Assembly: GCA_029055565.1 (NCBI GenBank)
Contig: JAIDCZ010000009.1
Location: 1-64,000 of the forward strand
Direction: 5' to 3'
DNA from: Clostridiales bacterium
GTDB lineage: Bacteria > Bacillota > Clostridia > Christensenellales > Pumilibacteraceae
Length of the DNA: 64,000 nt
Shown: positions 36,680-43,797 of the stretch, piece by piece
Numbering within the stretch: the stretch's first letter is position 1
Layout of the letters: each line of letters opens with the position of its first letter
The notes under the pieces: model-generated
Database searches by the model: none
What the model was told of the DNA's origin: nothing
Seen by the model: only the letters and a program-made list of their open reading frames with translations
Translations under genes and position numbers: made by a program

Positions 36680-37642
36680 TTAATTCTTCTCCAGCACCTT
36701 ACAAATTTGCAAGGCCATGTCGGGCAATTCCTCGGCGGTTTCCATACCGGCGTACATACGGTAGCCGTCGGGCACGGTTATGCGTTCCAATAGATCGGGC
36801 GAACGCATAAACTTGACGGCGGGCACGAAAATATACAGCGGGTACCAGTCGGCCTCGCGCGGCGGCGCGCCTATCGTGTAGTAGCCGTAATCGCCGAAAA
36901 CTATGTAGTCGAGCATAGTAACCTTTACTGCGGTAAGCGTATTGCCAAGCTCGGCAACCGCTTGCGCTATATTATAGGTCTGCGGAAACATGTCCGGCTC
37001 CCGCCGCGCCACAAACACATGCTTACAGCGGTGCTTAAACGTCGCGCTTATTATTGCGCGCGCGGGCACGCCGTCGGCAGTAAAGCACTCTATCGCTTTA
37101 ACGTTAAGATCGCCGTCCATAAACGCGACGTAGGTTCCCGACTCTTGCTTGCCGTAGTACGCAATGCCGAAAAAGTCCGCCGCCTCGAATCGGTTTTTCA
37201 GCCTAACCGCCTTTTTGCCGGTGCTCAAGCACAACCCGAACAGCGCGGGCAGCATTGCCGCCGCTTGTGCGGTGATATGCGCCAACCGCACCAAATCGGA
37301 CTGCGGCGCGCAAATAACGCCGGCCACCGAACCGTACTCGTCAATCAGTCGGTGCGCTATTACGTTGGTATCCTTTTGCGGAATGAAAAAGGCAAGCAAC
37401 AGTTCCACCAGCTCGACGTCGCTTAGTCCGGCAAGGTCGTCGTCGCCCTTGGCACAATCGCGCAGTCGTTCCCTATGCCCGCAATGCGCGTTTGAGCTTC
37501 CGTCTTGAAGTTCAAGTCGGCGGCGCAAATACTTTTCCAAATACGGCGCAATGGGCAATATATGCGGCGGGTCTATTTCCACGTCCGCGTCGCCCTCGCC
37601 CGCAACTGATAAATTGGTTTTAGGTAGGTTATCGCTTTCCAT
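36680..37642 (-). CDS. RadC-like protein without the JAMM metal site
   Basis: 320 residues from ATG 37642. The middle (about residues 55-125, HRERLRDCAKGDDDLAGLSD and VELVELLLAFFIPQKDTN) is the helical UPF0758/RadC N-terminal domain. The rest aligns in layout with the RadC MPN/JAB domain, but the metal-binding HxHPSG motif is missing: the equivalent stretch reads VFVARREPDMFP. Its ordinary family function is uncertain, and hydrolase activity is unlikely here. A ~35-residue acidic N-terminal extension precedes the domain. It is 15 bp downstream of an XRE regulator on the same strand, so they form a two-gene unit. Confidence 0.8.
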   Translation of the reverse strand: MESDNLPKTNLSVAGEGDADVEIDPPHILPIAPYLEKYLRRRLELQDGSSNAHCGHRERLRDCAKGDDDLAGLSDVELVELLLAFFIPQKDTNVIAHRLIDEYGSVAGVICAPQSDLVRLAHITAQAAAMLPALFGLCLSTGKKAVRLKNRFEAADFFGIAYYGKQESGTYVAFMDGDLNVKAIECFTADGVPARAIISATFKHRCKHVFVARREPDMFPQTYNIAQAVAELGNTLTAVKVTMLDYIVFGDYGYYTIGAPPREADWYPLYIFVPAVKFMRSPDLLERITVPDGYRMYAGMETAEELPDMALQICKVLEKN

Positions 37643-37657
37643 ACGCAAGTCTACAGC

Positions 37658-37987
37658 TTAATCTTGCATCGTTTTCATTAAATTTAATATAGACTTTTTC
37701 TTGTCGCTCGTCAAGGTATTCCACAACTGTAAAAGACTTTGTTGCTCTGAAGTAAGTGCAACGAGGTCGCCGTCGTCAGCCATAAACTCTGCAACGGTTA
37801 TCCCAAAAGCATAACACACGGCGTCCAACAATTCCAATGACGGCAAATTAAGTCTATCCCGCCAATGATAAATCGCCGAAGTCGAAACACCCGCTCGCTT
37901 GGCAAGCTCGTAATGCGTCCAACCCCTTGCTACGCGCAAATCGTCAAGTCGTTCATAAACAGCCCGAGCGTCTAATAAATCAATCAC
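37658..37987 (-). CDS. XRE-family regulator
   Basis: 109 residues from a GTG at 37987 (gagg five bases upstream). The helix-turn-helix is VARGWTHYELAKRAGVSTSA plus IYHWRDRLNLPSLELLDAV, followed by FGITVAEFM and a short C-terminal helix region (LTSEQQSLLQLWNTLTSDKK). It should bind DNA as a dimer; the palindrome at 38029-38050 is a candidate autoregulatory site. It is transcribed ahead of the RadC-like gene. Confidence 0.9.
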   Translation of the reverse strand: MIDLLDARAVYERLDDLRVARGWTHYELAKRAGVSTSAIYHWRDRLNLPSLELLDAVCYAFGITVAEFMADDGDLVALTSEQQSLLQLWNTLTSDKKKSILNLMKTMQD

Positions 37988-38028
37988 AACAACCTCGCAA
38001 ATAGTGTATGTTAGTACAATAAATATAT

Positions 38029-38050
38029 ACCAACCGTCATATATGTTGGT
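38029..38050. promoter_or_regulatory. Candidate operator upstream of the XRE gene
   Basis: accaac-cgtcatatat-gttggt, a palindrome with 6-bp arms 42 bp upstream of the regulator's start codon, in A+T-rich promoter-like DNA. Confidence 0.5.
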
Positions 38051-38093
38051 TGCCTTTTGGATTATTGATATTGTCCTATTGGATTATATTTCA

Positions 38094-38119
38094 CAATAAA
38101 AAAGGGCGCCTTCGCGCCC
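38094..38119 (-). terminator. Terminator of the NusG-like gene
   Basis: On the minus strand gggcgc-gaag-gcgccc followed by TTTTTTATT. It lies beyond the family A repeat that follows the NusG-like gene. Confidence 0.75.
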
Positions 38120-38140
38120 AGAGGACTATTTTTAGTAATT

Positions 38141-38260
38141 GCCCTCATCAGTCACCTTCGGCGACAGCTTCCCCATTGAGGAAGCTCCCCACTCGCAAAA
38201 GCTTAATCACATGAATACCTTCCCTTGGGGGAAGGTGTCGCATTAGCGACGGATGAGGGC
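38141..38260. repeat. Family A interspersed repeat, copy 4
   Basis: Ends gccctcatcagtcac and gacggatgagggc; one hairpin is cttccccattgaggaag, the other ccttcccttgggggaagg. Confidence 0.85.
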
Positions 38261-38282
38261 ATTTCTTAATTCTGAATTCGAT

Positions 38283-38831
38283 TCACTTTTTTTCCACTAT
38301 TTCCAGTGCGACCCTTGCTTTGGCCGTACTGCCGAACATATCTATATCTATATCGGCGTAGCGGTTGTGGCGGTTGATATAGGTAATCATTCCCTCGCAG
38401 CCCATAAGCGCGCCGGCGGTTATAGTCACCTTGTCGCCGGTTATGAACCCTACGGAATGTTCCACGCAACGTTTGCCGCGCAGTAAAAATTCCAGTCGCG
38501 CGCGCTCGCCGTCCGGCAATGCTATATTGTCCTTGCCGCCGGACAATAGCCGAATAATCTCTTGCGACGAGTACACGAACGAGCCGAACTCGGAAATGAA
38601 CGATTTGGGGTCGAGCCGAGTTTCCACAAAAACGTAGCCTGCAAACAGCGGGCGCTTTTGGTAGCGCTTAACGCCGCCCGCGCGGTAGTACGTTTCGGTC
38701 ATAGGACAAAAGGGTTCTATCTCTTGCGCGGTAAAACCCTTAGTATCGGCAAACCGCGCGATATCTTGTACCACGCGGTTTTCTTGACCGGTTCTTACGT
38801 AAAGCACGTACCAGTAGTACGGTTCTTGCAT
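38283..38831 (-). CDS. NusG paralogue (LoaP-like antiterminator)
   Basis: 182 residues. The NGN domain (WYVLYVRTGQENRVVQDIA to LFAGYVFVETRL) is followed by a KOW domain (FITGDKVTITAGALMGCEG). It differs from housekeeping NusG in the short linker and lacks the usual secE-nusG-rplK neighbours. Such specialised NusG proteins (LoaP) load on RNA polymerase at one or a few long operons, often for polysaccharide or antibiotic synthesis. No obvious target operon adjoins it here. The ATG at 38831 lacks a good ribosome binding site. Confidence 0.88.
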   Translation of the reverse strand: MQEPYYWYVLYVRTGQENRVVQDIARFADTKGFTAQEIEPFCPMTETYYRAGGVKRYQKRPLFAGYVFVETRLDPKSFISEFGSFVYSSQEIIRLLSGGKDNIALPDGERARLEFLLRGKRCVEHSVGFITGDKVTITAGALMGCEGMITYINRHNRYADIDIDMFGSTAKARVALEIVEKK

Positions 38832-38891
38832 AGTAAATTTCGCTCCGCGAATTTAGTGAATAAATAATAGTGAATAGTGAATAGTGTCGGA

Positions 38892-39023
38892 CTGCGGCTT
38901 CGCCTAGATTTCTCGACTTCGCTCGAAATGATGGGAGTTGGGCATTGCCATTCTGTATAAGGATAGCGCCGTCCACACCACCCATCACCCCGACCAACGC
39001 GGAGGGGTCTAGGCGTAGCCGCA
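38892..39023. repeat. Family B inverted-repeat element, copy 4
   Basis: Ends ctgcggcttcgcctagat and gtctaggcgtagccgca; internal ttctgtataaggatagc. A D tract (39049-39083) follows, reaching the stop of the next gene. Confidence 0.85.
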
Positions 39024-39083
39024 CAATCTTAAATCTCATCCTCTTTTAAAATTCCGAATTCCTAATTCCTAATTCCGAATTAA

Positions 39084-39959
39084 CTAAATGTCTCTTTCCT
39101 TGTCGCTGACGAAGGTCATGCCGACCATGCCCGCGCCGGTGTGCGCGCCGATAACCGGACCGACCCAGCCGATAATCACTTCGCAGTCGGGACGGATTTC
39201 CAAGATCTTGGCCTTAAGCTCCTCGGCAACCTCCCAGTTGTCGGCGGTGGGCAAATACACGCGCTTGGTGCTTGCGCCGTTGTTCTGCTTAAAGAAGTCG
39301 GCCATATACGACACGCCGGCGCTGACGCCTATCTTTTTGGCGACGACGGACAAGCCGCCCTCCTTGTTGATGCACAGTATGGGTTTTATGCGCAACGCCG
39401 TGCCTATGTACGCCGAAGGGCCGGAAACTCTGCCGCCGCGCTTAAGGTGCATAAGGTCGGTGGGCATAAACCTAACCATAATATGGTGAGTGATATAATT
39501 CATTTTTTCCAACGCTTCGGCCGCGGACAAACCCTCGTCGCGCAAGCGTTGCGCCTCGTCAACCACCAGCCGCTGAACGCTGGTTGCCGCAAGCGAGTCC
39601 AGCACGTACACGCGCGTTTTGCCAAGCTTTTCGTTTACGTTGGCGGCCGCTGTGAGCGCGCTCTGGTACGTGGACGACAAGCCGGACGACAGCGTAATAT
39701 GCAAAAGGTCCTCGTCGGTTTCGCTTAGCACCTTTTCAAAAAAATCCTCGTGCTCGGCAATGTTTATCTGCGACGTAGTGGGCATTTTGCCCGCGCGGAT
39801 AAGGTCGTAAAATCCGGTGTACTGCGCGTCGTTGTCAAAATCGTCGACGTGCGGTACTTCGTCTATAGTATATACTTGCGATATGTACTTGATGCCGCGG
39901 CTGTCAAGCTCGCTGCAAAATATATCGCACGAACGGTCTGTGGAAAGTGTAAATGACAT
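39084..39959 (-). CDS. DegV-family fatty-acid-binding protein, paralogue 1
   Basis: 291 residues; aaggag precedes the ATG. DegV (FakB-like) proteins bind one fatty acid and, in many Firmicutes, present it to the kinase FakA for phosphorylation. Key blocks: STDRSCD, MPTTSQINIAEHEDFF, LLHITLSSGLSSTYQSA, VYVLDSLAATSVQ, MHLKRGGRVSG and VIGAHTGAGMVG. The SLAAT block, where many homologues have SLSAS or similar, is shared with the second copy. No fakA is nearby. Confidence 0.93.
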   Translation of the reverse strand: MSFTLSTDRSCDIFCSELDSRGIKYISQVYTIDEVPHVDDFDNDAQYTGFYDLIRAGKMPTTSQINIAEHEDFFEKVLSETDEDLLHITLSSGLSSTYQSALTAAANVNEKLGKTRVYVLDSLAATSVQRLVVDEAQRLRDEGLSAAEALEKMNYITHHIMVRFMPTDLMHLKRGGRVSGPSAYIGTALRIKPILCINKEGGLSVVAKKIGVSAGVSYMADFFKQNNGASTKRVYLPTADNWEVAEELKAKILEIRPDCEVIIGWVGPVIGAHTGAGMVGMTFVSDKERDI

Positions 39960-40023
39960 TATGTTATTCTCCTTGATTGTTTATCTGTTGTTTTTTATGT
40001 GGAAAATTTTATCAAGTTAATTT

Positions 40024-40169
40024 TGCGGCTTCGCCTAGATTTCTCCACTACGCGCTAACGCGCTTCGGTCGAAATGATGGGATTTAGGGTTGCACTTCTG
40101 TATAAGAATAGTCCGGCACACACTACCCATCACCCCGAGCAACGCCGAGGGGTCTAGGCGTAGTCGCAC
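40024..40169. repeat. Family B inverted-repeat element, copy 5
   Basis: Ends tgcggcttcgcctagat and gtctaggcgtagtcgca; internal ttctgtataagaatag. It separates the two DegV genes, with a D tract at 40187-40221. Confidence 0.85.
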
Positions 40170-40218
40170 AATTACTAAAATCCCAACCTCTTCTTAATTC
40201 TTAATTCTTAATTCTGAA

Positions 40219-41091
40219 TTAAATCTCGCTGCGCAGCTTGTCCGACACAAAGGTTATGCCGACGGCGTTTGCGCCGGTGTGCGCGCCGATAACCGGCCCT
40301 ATAAGCGCAACCTCTATATCGCAGTCGGGTCGCGTCGCCTTAGCCTTTTTGAGCATGCCCTCGGCAAGATCACTGTCCGCGCTGGCTATGTACACCTTGT
40401 GCGGCTTTTCGGCGCTGTCGCGCTTGAATATGTTAATCATTTCCGCAACGCCCTTGCTCGCGCCGATTTTCTTTTGCATAACCACCAGCGCGCCCGCGGG
40501 GTCGAAACGCAGTATGGGCTTGATGTTGAGCGCCGTGCCTATGTACGCCGATGGGCCGGAAACTCTGCCGCCGCGCTTAAGGTGCATAAGGTCGGTGGGC
40601 ATAAACCACGTATGAATGTGGTTTACGAAGTCCTCCAAAAACGCAACCGCGTCCTCGGCCGATACGTCCTCGTCGCGTAAGCGTTCCGCTTCGTCCACGA
40701 CGAGCCGCGTCGCTATGGTAGCGGCAAGCGAATCCACTATATATATGTGCCTACCGGTTTCCGCCAGTATCTGCTCGGCAACATGCCGCGCCGCAAGCGG
40801 CGAAGTGGTTAGTCCCGACGATATGGTGATATGCACTATGTCGCCGTCGCACTTTTTAATCAGCTCGCCGAAAAACTCCTCGTAGTCGTTTTGGGTTACT
40901 TGCGAGGTGGTGGGCATTTCTCCGCCGCGAATTTTGGCGTAAAAATCTATAAGCTCGTCGTCGCGCGTAATCTCGTCCTTGCGCTCGCACCCGTCTATGG
41001 TGTAGTACGTGGATATGTAATCTATATCGCGCGCCCTAAGCTCGCTTTTGTATACGTCGCAAACCGTATCGGTAGATAAATGAAACTTCAT
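40219..41091 (-). CDS. DegV-family fatty-acid-binding protein, paralogue 2
   Basis: 290 residues; ggagg precedes the ATG. Same family and blocks as the neighbour: STDTVCD, MPTTSQVTQNDYEEFF, IVHITISSGLTTSPLAA, YIVDSLAAT, MHLKRGGRVSGPSAYIGTAL (identical in both) and VIGAHTGANAVG. The two genes probably arose by tandem duplication and then diverged, which may mean different acyl chains. It is divergent from spo0A. Confidence 0.93.
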   Translation of the reverse strand: MKFHLSTDTVCDVYKSELRARDIDYISTYYTIDGCERKDEITRDDELIDFYAKIRGGEMPTTSQVTQNDYEEFFGELIKKCDGDIVHITISSGLTTSPLAARHVAEQILAETGRHIYIVDSLAATIATRLVVDEAERLRDEDVSAEDAVAFLEDFVNHIHTWFMPTDLMHLKRGGRVSGPSAYIGTALNIKPILRFDPAGALVVMQKKIGASKGVAEMINIFKRDSAEKPHKVYIASADSDLAEGMLKKAKATRPDCDIEVALIGPVIGAHTGANAVGITFVSDKLRSEI

Positions 41092-41395
41092 GTTTTGTCC
41101 TCCATGTTGTTAATAATAGTATACTACTTAACTCTATTTTTTTATATTTATGAAAGGCAAATTACACACATATACCACATTTAGCACCAAAAAGTAAACA
41201 CATATACCATTATTGTGTCATTTTTACTTTTATCCAAATTCGGAATTTTTCCGATGTGGCGAATAAGTGACGCGGCAAAATTGTCGCACGAGCTTTTTCG
41301 ACCCATCGCGACCGTCCACACATGCGTTTCGCTATTTTGCGGCAAAATTCCGCGTTTTTTGATAAAAGAAGGCGTTTTACGCATGTATGCTAACG
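41092..41395. other. Divergent DegV/spo0A intergenic region
   Basis: No gene is seen. On the minus strand two direct repeats, aatggtatatgtgtttac and tgtggtatatgtgtgtaa (about 41172-41212), could hold the DegV promoter. Two copies of gcggcaaaatt (near 41270 and 41338) and two weak matches to the Spo0A box TGTCGAA (ttgtcgcac near 41282; ttttcgacc near 41297) lie nearer spo0A. Confidence 0.4.
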
Positions 41396-41424
41396 TTGAA
41401 TATTTTCGGCGAAAATGGTATAAT
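41396..41424 (+). promoter_or_regulatory. spo0A promoter with internal dyad
   Basis: TTGAAT (41396-41401), 17-bp spacer, TATAAT (41419-41424) with TGG before the -10. The spacer is a palindrome, attttc-ggc-gaaaat (41402-41416), a likely regulator site. Confidence 0.75.
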
Positions 41425-41459
41425 TTTCTTAAATTATCGGGAACAAAGGAGTTCACATT

Positions 41460-42188
41460 ATGAAGATTAGGGTTATGGTTTGCGACGACAACGCGGAGTT
41501 TACGGCGAGCGTAAAGGCGCATTTTGCCACTTCGGACAAGATAGAGCTGGTGGATATTGCAACGGACGGAAAGCAAGCCTTGGACAAGCTGGTTACGGTG
41601 CGGCCGGACGTATTATTGCTCGATTTGGTTATGCCTAACCTTGACGGATTTTCGGTGCTGGAGCGTGTAAACAAGGGCAATATGAAGATCATAATAGTAT
41701 CGGCGCTCAGCCAAGAAGCGTTTATTTCCAAGGCGATGGGACTGGGCGCGGACTTTTACATGATGAAGCCTATTTCGTTCGGAGTGCTGGACGAACGCAT
41801 AATCGAGGCGTTCAACAACAAGCGGCCGTCGGCCAAAAACCGGTCTATGGACGAAAAAATAAGCAATATTTTCATTACGGTGGGCATACCCGCGCACATC
41901 AAGGGGTATCAGTACTTGCGCGAGGCGATAAAAATGACGATAGACAATCCCGAAATTATCAATTCCATAACCAAAAAGCTGTACCCCGAAGTGGCCGATC
42001 ACTTTAAAACCAGCCCCAGCAAGGTGGAGCGCGCCATTCGCCACGCCATAGAGGTGGCATGGAACCGCGGCAAGATAGAAAACATAAACACCCTATTCGG
42101 CGTGCGCGTGTACAACCACAACGAAAAGCCGACCAACGGCGAATTCATAGCGCTCGTCGCCGACAAAATGCTGTTGGAAAGTGTTTAG
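41460..42188 (+). CDS. spo0A: Sporulation master regulator Spo0A
   Basis: 242 residues; aaaggag precedes the ATG. The receiver domain has the acidic pair Asp9/Asp10, phospho-acceptor Asp55 (LLLDLVMPNLDG) and the MMKPIS lysine. The effector domain (from about residue 135) has IGIPAH-like VGIPAHIKGYQYLREAI and the recognition helix SPSKVERAIRHAIEVAWNRG, nearly invariant in Spo0A. It commits the cell to sporulation when phosphorylated. The common upstream neighbour spoIVB is absent: a DegV gene lies divergently instead. This is the best evidence that the organism forms endospores. Confidence 0.98.
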   Translation: MKIRVMVCDDNAEFTASVKAHFATSDKIELVDIATDGKQALDKLVTVRPDVLLLDLVMPNLDGFSVLERVNKGNMKIIIVSALSQEAFISKAMGLGADFYMMKPISFGVLDERIIEAFNNKRPSAKNRSMDEKISNIFITVGIPAHIKGYQYLREAIKMTIDNPEIINSITKKLYPEVADHFKTSPSKVERAIRHAIEVAWNRGKIENINTLFGVRVYNHNEKPTNGEFIALVADKMLLESV

Positions 42189-42360
42189 GATAATTCAGAA
42201 TTAAGAATTAAGAATGCAGAATTATAGTACGCAATATTGCCCTTTCCGTATACGGGAAGGGCTTTTGTTTGGATATATAAAATAGTAAAGCTGCTAATCC
42301 CAATAAATGACCAATCAATACTTCTGAATTCTTAATTCTGCATTCTGAATTCACATTCGC

Positions 42361-42389
42361 TTGACACCGTTTTTTGTATTTGATAAAAT
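42361..42389 (+). promoter_or_regulatory. Promoter of the kinase/membrane protein operon
   Basis: TTGACA (42361-42366), 17-bp spacer, TAAAAT (42384-42389). It rules out the in-frame ATG at 42374 as a start for the next gene. Confidence 0.85.
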
Positions 42390-42430
42390 ACACTTATGCT
42401 AACACAAATACTAAAGAAGCACGGCTTACT

Positions 42431-43015
42431 ATGAAAAGACTCATTTTGGTATCGTCGCCGCCGGCGTGCGGCAAAACGTACATATCCAGGCAGTTGGCAA
42501 AAAACCTTCGGCACGTAGTGTATCTGGACAAGGATACGCTTATTCCCCTATCCAAGCAAATTTTTCGCGTGGGAAAAAAGCCGTACGACCGTAGCTCGGA
42601 TTTTTTTGAGGAACAGATACGCGACTACGAATACGAGGTTATACTCGACCTCGGCTTCGAGGCCTTGCAGTACGACGACACGGTGCTTATAAACGCGCCG
42701 TTTACCCGCGAGGTGCGCGACCCCGACTATATTGCCAAACTGCGCGGCAAGCTGGCCGAGCTTGGCGCCAAGCTGACTATTATTTGGGTAGTAACGTCGC
42801 CCGAGGTTTGTCATGCGCGCATGCTGCGCCGCAACTCCGACCGCGATACCTACAAAATAACGCACTGGGACGAGTATATAAATGGCATTGACTTTTCGGT
42901 ACCGGCCGGCGTGTCCGGCGACGACCCCGACGGACTGCTGTTGTTTTACAATTCGTCCGAGGCGGAATTCGTCAAGTCCATGCACGACGTACTGGAAGTA
43001 CTCGACAACAAGTAA
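42431..43015 (+). CDS. P-loop kinase-like ATPase (zeta-toxin/AAA_33 type)
   Basis: 194 residues from MKRLILVSSPPACGKT. Walker A is SSPPACGKT near the N-terminus. YLDKDTLIPLSKQIF and VILDLGFEALQYDDTVLINAPF occupy the positions of substrate-binding and Walker B strands in small nucleotide or sugar kinases, and HARMLRRNSDRD is the lid region. It probably phosphorylates a small molecule; the substrate is unknown. It is first in a plus-strand run; the next gene starts 22 bp later. Confidence 0.8.
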   Translation: MKRLILVSSPPACGKTYISRQLAKNLRHVVYLDKDTLIPLSKQIFRVGKKPYDRSSDFFEEQIRDYEYEVILDLGFEALQYDDTVLINAPFTREVRDPDYIAKLRGKLAELGAKLTIIWVVTSPEVCHARMLRRNSDRDTYKITHWDEYINGIDFSVPAGVSGDDPDGLLLFYNSSEAEFVKSMHDVLEVLDNK

Positions 43016-43037
43016 CGCCATACGGTAAAAAACTAAC

Positions 43038-43796
43038 ATGACTCAAAACACCGAACAGAATTCCACGATAACCGCACCCGAGCGCCCCGCCGACTTTAAG
43101 GCGGCGTTTGCTTCGGTGCCGGCTACGGAAAAACGGCGCGCATACACCATGCTGATTGCGGCGGGCATAACGCTTGCCGTGCTGTTTTTGTCGCGGCTGT
43201 TTTGGCTGTTCAAGCCGGTGTTCGATTTGGTGTACTACGGCACTCTGCCTATAATCCTATACTATATACTTATCGGCGTCGTGTTTACGGTGTTTATAGT
43301 GTTGCTTAACCACTATATAAAAAAGCTGTGCGACTGCCGATTGTTTTTGCCGCAAAAAAAGCGCGTGGGCGTGCCGCGCACGCTTGCCGTCATTCTGGTC
43401 GGTGCAATAGCCGTGCTGTGCGTAAGCGCCGGCTTCAAATTCAAAGTAAAAATCCAAGTGGAAATGGGCACGGGCGTCACTATGGCTACCGCGCTTATCA
43501 ACCTTGCAATATACGTCTATTACGGACTGCACTTGTGGCTGGGGCTTGCCGCAGCCGCGCTCGTTCAGCGCGCGCTTACCATACTCCTCCCCACCAAGTA
43601 CTCGGTACCGTGGGGCGCCATATTTTTGGTGACTGCGTTCGGGCTGATAGAGTTCGCACTGGAAGCATGGACTACCACGCATTCGTATCCGTGGCTGTAC
43701 TATATACTCACCTACGCGTACGCCGTGGTGTACGAGCTTACCGACCACAGCTTTCACCTTACGTACTGGGCGTGCGTTATAATACTGGTTTTGTGA
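43038..43796 (+). CDS. Multi-pass membrane protein, unknown function
   Basis: 252 residues with a ~33-residue soluble N-terminus, then about six hydrophobic segments (for example MLIAAGITLAVLFLSRLFWL, ILYYILIGVVFTVFIVLL, LAVILVGAIAVLCVSAGF, WGAIFLVTAFGLIEFALEAW). The basic loop KKLCDCRLFLPQKKR lies between TM3 and TM4. I recognise no family. Its stop is followed one base later by the start of the LtaS-like gene, so the two products are likely made together and may function together. Confidence 0.75.
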   Translation: MTQNTEQNSTITAPERPADFKAAFASVPATEKRRAYTMLIAAGITLAVLFLSRLFWLFKPVFDLVYYGTLPIILYYILIGVVFTVFIVLLNHYIKKLCDCRLFLPQKKRVGVPRTLAVILVGAIAVLCVSAGFKFKVKIQVEMGTGVTMATALINLAIYVYYGLHLWLGLAAAALVQRALTILLPTKYSVPWGAIFLVTAFGLIEFALEAWTTTHSYPWLYYILTYAYAVVYELTDHSFHLTYWACVIILVL

Positions 43797-43797
43797 T

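Noticed and set aside
41181..41576. 131-residue minus-strand ORF over the spo0A promoter
   Set aside because: It runs antisense through the start of spo0A and its promoter, has low-complexity composition and no ribosome binding site.
42374..42430. Earlier start for the P-loop kinase
   Set aside because: The ATG at 42374 lies inside the promoter spacer, upstream of any possible transcription start.
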